The translations under genes were made by a program, and so were the position numbers. Under the pieces are notes generated by a model. That model worked only from the letters and a program-made list of their open reading frames with translations, did no database searches and had not been told where the DNA came from. A DNA stretch of 64,000 nucleotides from Dactylosporangium sp. AC04546 (lineage in GTDB: Bacteria > Actinomycetota > Actinomycetes > Mycobacteriales > Micromonosporaceae), in assembly GCF_022095675.1 (NCBI RefSeq), contig NZ_JAHYSG010000048.1, positions 21,737-85,736 of the forward strand, read 5' to 3'. This document shows positions 50,398-59,037 of the stretch, one piece after another (position 1 is the stretch's first letter; each line of letters opens with the position of its first letter).

Positions 50398-50697
50398 GGG
50401 ACCGTCGTGGTCACCGCCCGGCCCTGGCGCAAGAAAGGCGAACTCGTCGACCTGCCCTCGGCGGTCATCGGCGCCGGCGTCCGCGCTGGGCTCGTCCCGA
50501 CCGAGCGGTGCGTCGCCCTGCTCGCCGCGGTCCGCCACGGCCGGCTCGTCGCCCGGCCGTCGTTCTTCCAGCTGCAGTCGGTCCGCAAGGCCCGCGCCGC
50601 TGGTACCCCGATGCACCTCATCGCGCACGAGGACGTGCTCATCTTCACCAAACCGACGAAACCCGTGGATTCAGGCCAACTGAAGGATCCTCAATAG
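50398..50697 (+). pseudogene. C-terminal fragment of a DNA methylase
   Basis: The frame reads VVTARPWRKKGELVDLPSAV, LVPTERCVALLAAVRHGRLV, FFQLQSVRKARAAGTPMHLI and AHEDVLIFTKP, which resembles the C-terminal third of actinobacterial site-specific DNA methylases. The SAM and NPPY-type motifs are missing, cut off on the IS6 side. It is a remnant of a modification enzyme. Confidence 0.65.
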
Positions 50698-51015
50698 GAA
50701 CCCCAGGGCCTATCCGAGCCATAATGCGGTAATCGCGGCTTGGGTTCGCGGTAAACCGCGGTCTGAATGTCCAGTGTGGGGCCGATTTTGCGCAGGTAGT
50801 AATTGTTCTACCCGTGAGCCAGATGCCCGTCGTTGTCGGCGCCACCTGGCCCGGCGTTTTTCATGCGTGGATCCTCGTGAGAGCCGGCGCCGCTTGTTGG
50901 CCGCAGCCCGGCGCCGGCGGAGGTCAACCACAACAGTCCGTCACTCCGCGTAGGCCGGGTCCGTGCCGCTTCCGCTCGGCACGTGTACGGATCTAGCCGA
51001 ATACCGGATATCTGA
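50698..51015. other. No recognisable feature
   Basis: 318 bp without a credible gene on either strand. The frames present are short and have irregular codon use. It lies between the methylase remnant and the araC-type gene's 3' end. Confidence 0.5.
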
Positions 51016-52041
51016 TCAAGTCGCCGGTATGGAGGGCAGTTGTCCGTCTGGCGATGCCGTCGGACGGGTGGGCGTTGCTTCCGGCCCACGTCCACCAGGT
51101 TCGAGCTGGTGTCTGATCGAGTGACTGTCAATTCGCGAGTGCTGGCGGTACTGGCCAGGGGCCAAGCCTTGCTCCCGTTTGAACGCTTTGGCGAAGGCGA
51201 ATTCGGAGGTATATCCGGCGCTCTGCGCTATGGTCTGCACCGATTGGTCGCTGTCGCGCAGCAGTCGCGCTGCCAAGGTCATCCGCCACCAGGTCAGGTA
51301 GCCAAGCGGCGGTTTGCCGACCAGTGAGGTGAACCGGCGAGAGAAGGCCGCCCGCGATAGCCCGGCCTTCACGCCCAGCGCTTCGACCGTCCACTGCCGG
51401 GCGGGTTCCTGATGGATGTGGCGCAGCGCCGCGGTGATCGCGGGATCGGCCAGCGTCGCGGCCCAACCGGTGGCCGGGCCGCCCTCGGTCTGGTCGGCGA
51501 GCCAGGCCCGCAGGATGTAGAGCAGCATCATGTCCAGCAGAGCCGAAACGACGGCTTCGGTTCCGTGACCGGGGTTGGCGATCTCGTCGCCGAGCAGGTT
51601 GACAGCAGCGTGCAGCGGCGAGCGGTGGCCGAGGCGAGCCGGCAGGTGAATCACCTCGGGCAGTTCCTGGAATAGTGGATGCGGCCGAGTCTGGTCGAGC
51701 GTGTAGGCGCCGCATAACAGGATCGTGGCGGCGCCTTCGCCGTCGTCGGCGCTCGGCGCCACTTCCGGCAGGGCAGCCGAGGGTGCGCCCGCCAGCGGCC
51801 TGGACAGGCTGTCGGCTAGCGCGTGCCCGCAACCGTGCGGCAGGCACACCACATCGCCCGGACCCAGCGCGATCGCCGCGCCCTCCGACGGGATCAGCCA
51901 GCACGTCCCTTCCAGCACCACGTGAAAGCCAGCCCCGGAGAAAGGCTCGGCCCGCACTCCCCACGGGACACGTTTGCGGATCTCGGCGGAATGTGGCCGC
52001 CCCGTGCGCATGACGCGGATGGCGTCACTGAGTACGTCCAT
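51016..52041 (-). CDS. AraC-family transcriptional regulator, cupin type
   Basis: 341 residues. An N-terminal AraC-binding cupin (GAGFHVVLEGTCWLIPSEGA; GDVVCLPHGCGHAL) precedes two C-terminal helix-turn-helix units (VEALGVKAGLSRAAFSRRFT; IAQSAGYTSEFAFAKAFKRE) ending near residue 300. This cupin group often represses an adjacent oxidoreductase or stress gene in response to thiol or aldehyde-type compounds. It is divergent from ohr with 138 bp between starts and is the best candidate regulator of it. Confidence 0.92.
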   Translation of the reverse strand: MDVLSDAIRVMRTGRPHSAEIRKRVPWGVRAEPFSGAGFHVVLEGTCWLIPSEGAAIALGPGDVVCLPHGCGHALADSLSRPLAGAPSAALPEVAPSADDGEGAATILLCGAYTLDQTRPHPLFQELPEVIHLPARLGHRSPLHAAVNLLGDEIANPGHGTEAVVSALLDMMLLYILRAWLADQTEGGPATGWAATLADPAITAALRHIHQEPARQWTVEALGVKAGLSRAAFSRRFTSLVGKPPLGYLTWWRMTLAARLLRDSDQSVQTIAQSAGYTSEFAFAKAFKREQGLAPGQYRQHSRIDSHSIRHQLEPGGRGPEATPTRPTASPDGQLPSIPAT

Positions 52042-52179
52042 CTCCAGATCGTATCGCCTGACGGCACCAATCGAGACGATCAGACATGGATCGAAGACCT
52101 AGAACCATGGAGAGCGGTCTTTGATCTCCATACGGTGAATGCAGTCAACTGATCGGTCTGTCTACCAGAGGAGCAGGAC
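52042..52179. promoter_or_regulatory. Divergent araC-ohr promoter region
   Basis: This 138-bp space must hold promoters for both genes. Imperfect repeats GACCTAGAACCATGGAG and GGTCTTTGATCTCCATACGG are visible, suitable for AraC-type half-sites. The ohr start has GAGGAGCAGG six bases upstream. No operator is proven. Confidence 0.45.
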
Positions 52180-52590
52180 ATGAGCCACTACACCGCCGTC
52201 GCGACCGCCACTGGACGCGACGGCCGCGCCTTCAGCTCGGACGGCAAGTTGGACGTCACGCTCGCCCTCCAGAAGGAGTTGGGCGGCACCGGCGACGGCA
52301 CCAACCCCGAACAGTTGTTCGCGGCCGGCTACGCCGCCTGCTTCGCCACCTCGATGCGGCTGGTGGCCCAGAAGAAGAAGATCGACGTCTCCGGCATGTC
52401 GGTCACCGCTGAGGTCGGCCTCGTCCCGAACGGGCAAGGCGGCTTCCGTCTCGAAGTCGCCCTGCGGACGAAGCTGCCGGAAAGCCTGCCCCGCGACGCC
52501 GGTCGCGAACTCATCGAGGCCACTCACCAGGTATGCCCGTACTCCCAGGCCACCCGCGGCAACATCCCAGTCGAACTGCTCGCCGGGTAA
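52180..52590 (+). CDS. ohr: Ohr/OsmC-family organic hydroperoxide resistance protein
   Basis: 136 residues with both catalytic cysteines of Ohr: GYAACFATSMRLVAQ (near residue 53) and HQVCPYSQAT (near 118). The opening LDVTLALQKELGGTGDGTNP and PEQLFAAGYA are family signatures. Ohr reduces organic and lipid hydroperoxides using lipoyl thiols. It is usually controlled by MarR-type OhrR; here the neighbour is an AraC-type protein. Confidence 0.95.
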   Translation: MSHYTAVATATGRDGRAFSSDGKLDVTLALQKELGGTGDGTNPEQLFAAGYAACFATSMRLVAQKKKIDVSGMSVTAEVGLVPNGQGGFRLEVALRTKLPESLPRDAGRELIEATHQVCPYSQATRGNIPVELLAG

Positions 52591-52860
52591 CCGCCGCCCG
52601 CCGGACGCCGCCTGGACCGCGACCACCGGAGTCCGCGATGCAGGTGGCGTCGTCGACCCCGCCGATCCACTCGTCCCGGTCCGTACTGCGGTCGCCGCAC
52701 TGGTACTCAACGCCGACGCGGTGCGCGCCGGGTTCTCGGCCCCTACCCCACGGCGCTGTACCGCTATGAGACAGACAACACCGCGACCAGAGTCGCCGGC
52801 CGCGGTGCCCTGAACCTGCGCCAACAGTCGTCCCCGGTCCGGGACGACAGCCTCCTCGGC

Positions 52861-53751
52861 ATGGTGCTGCAAGCCCGCGGGGCGGCCCGACTGCCCTCCT
52901 ACGAACACGCCGTGGGTCCCAACGCCGAGAGCGCCCGTAACGCGGGCATCCGCTCGGCCGTTGGTGTCCCGATCCTGGTCGAGGGCGGCGTCTGGGGCGT
53001 GGCCGTTGTCGCATCCACCACTTCGGATCCGCTGCCAGCGGACACCGAGACGCGCATGAGCGACTTCACCGAGCTTGTCGCGACCGCGATCGCCAACGCC
53101 GAGAGTCACGCCGAGCTCACCCCGTCCCGTGCCCGCATCGTTGCCGCCGGCGACGAGGCCCGCCGCCGCATCGAACGGAACCTGCACGACGGCGCGCAGC
53201 AACGTCTCATTGCGCTGGGTCTCCAGCTGCGTACGATCGAGGCGTCGCTGCCCGCCGACCCTGACCAGGCCGAGCACGAACTGTCACAGGCGATGAATAA
53301 CCTGACCGGTGTCGTCCAGGACCTGCAGGAGATCTCGCGGGGCATCCACCCGGCAACGCTGTCCAAGGGTGGGCTCGGTCTGGCCGTCAAGGCCCTTGCG
53401 CGCCGCAGCTCGACACCGGTCGACCTCAAGCTAGCCATAGACCGACGGTTGCCGGAGCCGGTCGAGGTCGGCGCATATTACGTGGTATCGGAGGCGTTGA
53501 CGAACATCGCCAAGCACGCCCGGGCGCATTCGGTGCGCATCGACATCACGGCGGGCCAGACGTGCCTGCGGATCGCGATCCGCGACGACGGCGTCGGCGG
53601 AGCCAACATCGATCGCGGCTCGGGCCTCATCGGCCTCCAGGACCGTATCGCGACGCTCGAGGGCCACATGGACATCGTGAGCCCCGCCGGACACGGCACT
53701 GGGCTGCTGGTCGAGATCCCGATCAACGCCACCCCGATCAACGTCGCCTGA
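52861..53751 (+). CDS. GAF-domain sensor histidine kinase (NarL-partner type), 5' end uncertain
   Basis: 296 residues from ATG 52861: the end of a GAF domain (SAVGVPILVEGGVWGVAVVA), a HisKA_3 dimerisation helix with phosphoacceptor His in RRIERNLHDGAQQRLIALGL, and an HATPase domain with SEALTNIAKHARAHSVR, IAIRDDGVGGA and GSGLIGLQDRI. The GAF frame continues upstream of 52861 (GALNLRQQSSPVRDDSLLG) without a clear start, so the N-terminus is probably longer or truncated. No response-regulator gene adjoins it. Confidence 0.82.
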   Translation: MVLQARGAARLPSYEHAVGPNAESARNAGIRSAVGVPILVEGGVWGVAVVASTTSDPLPADTETRMSDFTELVATAIANAESHAELTPSRARIVAAGDEARRRIERNLHDGAQQRLIALGLQLRTIEASLPADPDQAEHELSQAMNNLTGVVQDLQEISRGIHPATLSKGGLGLAVKALARRSSTPVDLKLAIDRRLPEPVEVGAYYVVSEALTNIAKHARAHSVRIDITAGQTCLRIAIRDDGVGGANIDRGSGLIGLQDRIATLEGHMDIVSPAGHGTGLLVEIPINATPINVA

Positions 53752-53773
53752 ACGGCGCCGATGCCCCGTTGTG

Positions 53774-53945
53774 TCAAGTGGTTCGTGGGGTTTGGCCTGC
53801 CGGGTTGAGCTGCTGGATCAGGTGGTAGATCTCGCGGGCGATGGAGCGCTCGTGGGGCAGCGGATGGCTTCGCGGCGGGTGTGGCCTTGGGCGCTGCGGC
53901 GGTCGAGGTAGCCGCGGGCTGCGTTGGTCGGTGCGGGCCTGGTGG
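53774..53945 (-). pseudogene. Transposase relic, IS110-like C-terminus
   Basis: Two frames combine to [19 protein letters not shown] and SIAREIYHLIQQLNPAG, resembling the C-terminal end of IS110-type transposases (RR..EG.TRREAIRCLKRY.ARE.Y). A frameshift joins them. It abuts the phosphoketolase remnant. Confidence 0.45.
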
Positions 53946-53971
53946 AAACGGGGCACCGGTCGAGGGGCATC

Positions 53972-54545
53972 TCCCGCGCCCACCAGGTTCCCCTGCCCAA
54001 TGCGCCGACCGACCTGGGCCAGCACGCCCAGCGCGAATCGTGGATGCGCAGTTACCGTCCGGAGGAGCTGTTCGGCGACGATGGCGCCCTCGACGAGGAC
54101 GTTGCCCGTCTCGCCCCGACCGGAAACCGGCGGATGAGCGCTAACCCGCACGCCGGCGGCGGCCTCCTCCTGCGTCGACCTGCCCCCTGCCCGACTTCCG
54201 CGACTACGCGCTGAAGGTGGACACGCCCGGCGTGATCCGCGGCGAGGTCACCCACGTCCTCGGAGCATTCCTGCGGGACGTGATGGCGGCCAACCCGAGC
54301 ACCTTCCGGCCGTTCGGCCCGGACGAGACAGCCTCCAACCGCCTGTCGGCCGTGTTCGACGTGACCAACCGCGGATTCACCGGTGAGTCCTGCCCGGCGA
54401 CGACCACCTCGCACGCGACAGCCGGGTCCCGGAGGTGCTCTCCGGGCACTGTGCCAGGGCTGGTTCGCGCGTGCGGAAGGCTACCTGCTCACCGGCCGGC
54501 ACGGCCTACTGCCCGTGCTGTTCCCACGCGAGGCCGTACGGCGGA
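53972..54545 (+). pseudogene. Phosphoketolase (XFP) remnant
   Basis: In successive frames: [20 protein letters not shown] and [20 protein letters not shown]; then [40 protein letters not shown] and FGPDETASNRLSAVFDVTNR; then CQGWFARAEGYLLTGRHGLL. These follow the central region of xylulose-5-P/fructose-6-P phosphoketolase in order. The ThDP-binding N-terminal half and the C-terminal third are gone and at least two frameshifts exist. Confidence 0.85.
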
Positions 54546-54801
54546 CCGGCGCAAAAGAGGAGGTGAACGCTGAGCCACTCCAAGACGTCGCCGTCCATGG
54601 CGATAGGCCGACTCGGACCCATGGCGCGGCGCGGTATTGCCGACGCACGCACTGCCCGGACCGCAGAAGAGGCCCCCGACGGCGACCGCGACCCGATGGC
54701 GATCAAATCGGGATGGTGGGTGCGGGGCTCGCCGCGGTGGTCGCCAGGCGACGGACGCAGAGCCACACGTATTGGGCGCGGCTCTCCGCGGCCGGCAGTT
54801 C

Positions 54802-54948
54802 TGCACGTTGGTGATCGCCCATCAGGGCGCGATCCCCATGGCCGAAGAGGAACTGGCCACTGGCACCAACAGCGACGCGAAGACGCTCGCCCAGAACATC
54901 ATCATCATCGCGCAGCGCGCCGGGATCGACACGATGAACAAGATCCCT
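54802..54948 (+). pseudogene. DUF305 protein fragment
   Basis: One frame gives VIAHQGAIPMAEEELATGTN and SDAKTLAQNIIIIAQRAGID followed by TMNKI, the second half of a DUF305 domain (HHQGAI...MA..E...G....LA..I...Q..EI..M). Signal peptide and first half are absent. DUF305 proteins are exported and often metal-linked. Confidence 0.7.
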
Positions 54949-55299
54949 CACCCGGCTGTAACGAGCATGCGGGTGTCCCGGCGCCCCGCGTGCCTGGACA
55001 CCCGCACGAACCGGCTCGCCAACCCCACTTCGCGTCGCTCGAATCACAGCGGAGGCGAATCGCCAGCCGTTCCCGATTCGCGACGCGGCCACCCGTGGAC
55101 GCTCTGCAGACGGCTACCCAGGGGACAACGCTCACAGCGGCGGTTCAACCCCACCGACTCGGCTGTTCGGCCGTGTGTACGTACGCCGTTTACACGGTGT
55201 CCTGAGCAGCCTGTAGCGGGCACCGTTCGACTGGCTCGACGTCAAGCGAGTCAACGGCTGAACCACCCACGTTGTCCCCTAGACGGCCCGCGCAGCTGG
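54949..55299. other. No recognisable feature
   Basis: 351 bp between the DUF305 fragment and the 3' end of the secreted-protein gene. Open frames exist but none resembles a family I know, and codon use is irregular. Probably decayed sequence. Confidence 0.5.
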
Positions 55300-55764
55300 T
55301 CAGCTGTCGGGGTCGAAGGCGCCGTCGAACTCGAAGGCGGGGTTGGTCACGTCGTTGCCGTGGGTGTCGGTGATGGTGGCCAGGCCGACGAGTTTGGACG
55401 GGCCGCCGGCGACGTAGGTGGCGTCGGCGTTGGCCTGGACCTCGAACTTGCCCTCCTGCCGCTGGCCCTGGTCGTCGGTGAAGGTGATCATGCAGATCCA
55501 GTTGGCGCCGGGGCCGACGTCGGCGACCTTCGGCCCGCCACGGTCGCAGATCGCGTGCGCGTCGATGGCGGCGGTGGTGAGGCCGGGCCGGCCGAGGATC
55601 GCGGAGCGCTGGACGTAGAGGTTGGCGAAGGTCGGGGCGATCGCGTGTTCGAGGCGCGCCTTGGTGATGTCCTCGCCGCCGCGGCCGGCGGTGGCGGCGA
55701 ACACGGCGGCGACGGCGAGGACCGCGGCGGCCGGGGCGGCGAGGCGGGAGCGGATGCGGGTCAT
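55300..55764 (-). CDS. Secreted protein of an ABC exporter operon
   Basis: 154 residues. A signal-like N-terminus (APAAAVLAVAAVFAATAG) is followed by a domain with two cysteines (AHAICDRGG, ANWICMITF) and a beta-rich end (KLVGLATITDTHGNDVTNPA). Its start lies six bases after the permease stop, so it is the last gene of the ABC operon and may be an accessory or exported component. Family not known to me. Confidence 0.75.
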   Translation of the reverse strand: MTRIRSRLAAPAAAVLAVAAVFAATAGRGGEDITKARLEHAIAPTFANLYVQRSAILGRPGLTTAAIDAHAICDRGGPKVADVGPGANWICMITFTDDQGQRQEGKFEVQANADATYVAGGPSKLVGLATITDTHGNDVTNPAFEFDGAFDPDS

Positions 55765-55770
55765 GGCGGG

Positions 55771-56646
55771 TCAGCCTCCGGTGATGTCGCGGCGGCGCAG
55801 CGCCAGGTAGCCGATGAGCAGGCACACGGCGCTCCAGCCGGCCGCGACCGCGCCGGCCTGGGCGATCGGGCCGGTGAAGCGCTGCTGCGTGAACAGGCCG
55901 TGCCAGGCCTCGAAGCCGGTGGTGAGCAGCAGCCGCCGGGCGAGGTCGAGGCCCCCGAGGGTGGATACCAGCTGCATGGCGAAGCCGAGCACGACCGGGG
56001 TGGCGACGCCGACGGTGGGGTTGCGTGACAGCACGGACAGCAGTAGGGCCAGGGCGGTGAAGCCGAGCAGCGGCGGGATCGCGGTGGCCCAGGCGGCGGC
56101 GACCAGCGGCAGGGCGGTGCCGGCCGGGATGGGCTGCCCGGACAGGCCGGGCAGCGGCTGCGTGCCGACGATGAGCAGGCTGCCGGCGATCGTGCTCGCC
56201 GCCAGTACCACCAGGGCGAGGAGGTTGAACGTGACGGCGGTGAGGGTCTTGGCGGCGAAGATCTGGCCGCGGCTCGCCGATCGGGTCAGGATCGTCTTCC
56301 AGGTGCCGTGGCCGTCCTCGTTGGCGAAGATGTCGCCGGCGACCAGCGCGGCCAGCAGCGGGAACAGCCATTGGTGGGCGAAGGCGAGGACGAGCAGGGC
56401 GTCGGCGAAGCCACTGGCGTGGATGTGGCGGCCGTAGATGGTGTCCGACGGTGGCTGCTGGCCGGTGAACACCGCGACGATGACCGGCGGGACGACCAGG
56501 CAGCCGAGCAGCAGGTAGCGAGCGCGGGCCTGGGCGGCGAGCTTGGCGAACTCCCAGCGCAGCACGGTGAGGGTGCCCGGCCGGCGGGCCGGCGCGTGGT
56601 GGCTGACGGTGTGCGTCGCGATGGTGCCGGCGGCGGTGTGGGTCAT
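55771..56646 (-). CDS. ABC-2 type transporter permease
   Basis: 291 residues with six hydrophobic segments (e.g. YLLLGCLVVPPVIVAVFTG; LLVLAFAHQWLFPLLAALVA; TFNLLALVVLAASTIAGSLL) and an ANEDGHGTWKTILTRSASRG loop typical of ABC-2 permeases. It pairs with the ATPase gene through an ATGA-type overlap (56643-56646). It probably exports a drug, lipid or peptide; a bacitracin/lantibiotic-type resistance pump is possible. Confidence 0.88.
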   Translation of the reverse strand: MTHTAAGTIATHTVSHHAPARRPGTLTVLRWEFAKLAAQARARYLLLGCLVVPPVIVAVFTGQQPPSDTIYGRHIHASGFADALLVLAFAHQWLFPLLAALVAGDIFANEDGHGTWKTILTRSASRGQIFAAKTLTAVTFNLLALVVLAASTIAGSLLIVGTQPLPGLSGQPIPAGTALPLVAAAWATAIPPLLGFTALALLLSVLSRNPTVGVATPVVLGFAMQLVSTLGGLDLARRLLLTTGFEAWHGLFTQQRFTGPIAQAGAVAAGWSAVCLLIGYLALRRRDITGG

Positions 56647-57617
56647 CGGCGGGCTCCGGTGGTGGCGGCGGCGCGGTGCAGGTCGGCGGTGGGGGCGTCC
56701 GGCGCGGTCTCCGTGAGCATGAAGAACAGCGCTTCCAGGGGTGTCTCGGACAGGGCCAGCCCGCGCAGCCCGATCCCGGCGCCGACGACGTCGGCGATGA
56801 GCGCGTCGAGCGCGGCCTCGTCGCCGCGGACCGCGAGGCCACCGTCCGCGGGCTCGGCGGGCAGGCCGCGGGCCGCGGCGAGGGCGGCGGCGCGTTCGTC
56901 GTCGGTGGTGGCGAGCCGGTGGGCCTGGGCCGGCGCCCGGTCGCGCAGGGTGGCGATGGAGCCGTGGTAGACGACCTGGCCGGTGCGCATGATCGTGACG
57001 TCATCGCAGATCTGCTCGACCTCGGCCATGTCGTGGCTGGACAGCAGGACCGTCAGGCCGCTGCCGGCAAGGCGTTTGACGAGGGCCCGCATGTCGCGGA
57101 TGCCGGCCGGGTCCAGGCCGTTGGCCGGCTCGTCGAGCACCAGCAGCCGCGGGTCGCGCAGCAGCGCGGCGGCCACGCCGAGGCGCTGGCGCATGCCGAA
57201 GGAGTAGCCGCGGACCTTCTCCCGGTCCCGCCCGAGCAGGTCGACGGCGTCGAGGACCTCGTCGACCCGGTGCGCGGCGGTGGCGGCGGGCAGGCCGTCG
57301 AGGCCGGCCAGGAGCCGCAGGTTGCGCCGCCCGGACAGGCCCGGATAGAACCTCGGGCTTTCGATGAACCCGGCGACGCCGTCCAGGGTGCGCACGCCGT
57401 CGCGGGGCCAGGACCGGCCGAACACCTCCAGGGTGCCGCTGTCCGGGCGGATCAGCCCGAACAGCATCCGCAGCAGCGTGGTCTTCCCGGCTCCGTTGGG
57501 GCCGAGGACGCCGTACACCTCGCCCTGCGCGACCCGCAGGCTGATGTGGTCGACCGCGGTCAGCGGCCCGAACGTCTTGGTGAGGTCGACGGCGTCGACC
57601 GCCAGCACATCGCTCAT
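56643..57617 (-). CDS. ABC transporter ATP-binding protein
   Basis: 324 residues: Walker A VLGPNGAGKTTLLRMLFG, Q-loop in AGFIESPRFYPGL, signature YSFGMRQRLGVAAALL, Walker B LLVLDEPANGLDP and switch His in LLSSHDMAEVEQ. The C-terminal 100 residues resemble those of ABC-2 exporter ATPases. ATG 57617 is preferred to the longer frame because the ABC domain begins at once. First gene of a three-gene operon; a two-component system lies divergently upstream beyond dedA. Confidence 0.93.
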   Translation of the reverse strand: MSDVLAVDAVDLTKTFGPLTAVDHISLRVAQGEVYGVLGPNGAGKTTLLRMLFGLIRPDSGTLEVFGRSWPRDGVRTLDGVAGFIESPRFYPGLSGRRNLRLLAGLDGLPAATAAHRVDEVLDAVDLLGRDREKVRGYSFGMRQRLGVAAALLRDPRLLVLDEPANGLDPAGIRDMRALVKRLAGSGLTVLLSSHDMAEVEQICDDVTIMRTGQVVYHGSIATLRDRAPAQAHRLATTDDERAAALAAARGLPAEPADGGLAVRGDEAALDALIADVVGAGIGLRGLALSETPLEALFFMLTETAPDAPTADLHRAAATTGARR

Positions 57618-57675
57618 GCCCGACGACGCTAGAGACGCCACATGAAACCGACATGAAGCCGCGCGACAGGCCGCT

Positions 57676-58266
57676 CTAGCTGCGGTGGCGGGCGTGGCGC
57701 AGCAGCAGCCAGCCCGCCACGACGGCGGCGAGGCCGCCCAGGGCGTACCACTCGAACTGGCCCAACGCGTCGCGGATCGCGTTGATGTTGTCGCCGACGA
57801 AGTACCCGGCGCTCGTCCACACGCCAACCCACACGGCCGCACCCAGGGCGTTGAAGACGATGAAACGCCGCCAAGGCATGCCGGTGACCCCGGCCACGAC
57901 CCCGTTGAGCTGGCGCAGCCCCTCGACGAACCGGGCTGCGGCGACGACGATCGGGCCGCGGCGGGCCATGAACCGCTCCATCCGCACCAGCCGCGCCTCG
58001 GTCAGCCGCACGGCCCGGCCGAAGCGCAGCACCAGGCGCCGCCCGCCGGGCCGGCCGATCCAGTACCCGATGCTGTCACCGGTGACCGCCGCGGCGAACG
58101 CGACCAGTCCCACGAGGACGATGTTGAGCCGGCCGTGCCCGGCCAGCCCGGCGCCGAGAATGATCGCGGTCTCGCCCGGGGCCGGCACCCCGAACCCCTC
58201 CACGAGCACCAGCAACGCCAGGACGAGATAGCCGTAGTGGCCGATCAGCCCGGTGAACGCGCCCAT
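57676..58266 (-). CDS. DedA family membrane protein
   Basis: 196 residues with the DedA/SNARE-associated core: LVLVEGFGVPAPGETAIILG, then SIGYWIGRPGGRR, RFVEGLRQLNGVVAGVTGMP with the key Arg and Gly residues, and a terminal helix pair. DedA proteins act in phospholipid flipping and proton-dependent membrane homeostasis. It starts 92 bp from the divergent response-regulator gene and may be under its control. Confidence 0.92.
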   Translation of the reverse strand: MGAFTGLIGHYGYLVLALLVLVEGFGVPAPGETAIILGAGLAGHGRLNIVLVGLVAFAAAVTGDSIGYWIGRPGGRRLVLRFGRAVRLTEARLVRMERFMARRGPIVVAAARFVEGLRQLNGVVAGVTGMPWRRFIVFNALGAAVWVGVWTSAGYFVGDNINAIRDALGQFEWYALGGLAAVVAGWLLLRHARHRS

Positions 58267-58358
58267 CGCGGCACCTCCTGTCCTTCGCCGTAGCGACCGT
58301 AGGCCGCCAAAGATGAAAGGCGGATGAACGCCCCGGCGGCCGTGGTGAACTAGGCGTC

Positions 58359-59036
58359 ATGCGTGTGCTGGTGGTCGAGGACGAGCGGCGCCTCGCCGCG
58401 CTGCTCGCCCGCGGCCTGGCCGAGGCGGGCCACGAGGTCCAAACCCGATACACCGGCTCGGACGGGCTGCTCGCCGCGACCACTGGCCGCTTCGACGCGG
58501 TCGTGCTCGACGTGATGCTGCCGGGCCTGGACGGCGTCACCGTCTGCCAGCGGCTGCGGCAGGCCGGGCATCGGGTGCCGGTGCTCATGCTCACCGCCCG
58601 CGGCGAGGTCCCCGACCGCGTCACCGGCCTCGACGCCGGCGCCGACGACTACCTGACCAAACCGTTCTCGTTCGACGAGCTTCTCGCCCGGCTGCGCGCC
58701 CTGGGGCGGCGCACCGCCGACGCCGCGGCGACCGTGCTCACCGCCGGCGATCTCGCCCTCGACCCGGCCACCCGCCGGGTGACGCGCGGCGGCGCCGAGA
58801 TCGAGGTGTCGGCCCGCGAGTTCGACATCCTCGCCCTGCTCATGGCCCGGGCCGGGCAGTGCGTCACCCGGTACCACATCCTCGACGAGGTATGGGACGG
58901 CGAGACCGACCTGCGCTCCAACGTCATCGACGTCTACATCGCCACCCTCCGCGGCAAGGTCGACAAGCCGTTCGGCCGGCACGCCATCGAGACCCTGCGC
59001 GGCGCCGGCTACCGGCTGCGCCCCGACGGCGGCTGA
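58359..59036 (+). CDS. OmpR-family response regulator
   Basis: 225 residues. The receiver has the acidic pair in VVEDERR, phosphoacceptor Asp in DAVVLDVMLPGLDG (residue 51), Thr in MLTARGEV and Lys in DDYLTKPFS. A winged-helix output domain follows (LDPATRRVTRGGAEIEVSAR; DVYIATLRGKVDKPFG; ETLRGAGYRL). It is followed at once by its kinase gene. The divergent dedA/ABC genes are likely targets. Confidence 0.95.
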   Translation: MRVLVVEDERRLAALLARGLAEAGHEVQTRYTGSDGLLAATTGRFDAVVLDVMLPGLDGVTVCQRLRQAGHRVPVLMLTARGEVPDRVTGLDAGADDYLTKPFSFDELLARLRALGRRTADAAATVLTAGDLALDPATRRVTRGGAEIEVSAREFDILALLMARAGQCVTRYHILDEVWDGETDLRSNVIDVYIATLRGKVDKPFGRHAIETLRGAGYRLRPDGG

Positions 59037-59037
59037 G

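Noticed and set aside
49315..50628. A 437-codon minus-strand frame over the IS6 transposase
   Set aside because: Antisense of the transposase. Only its last part (49413-49613, in a different frame) looks like real protein and is listed separately.
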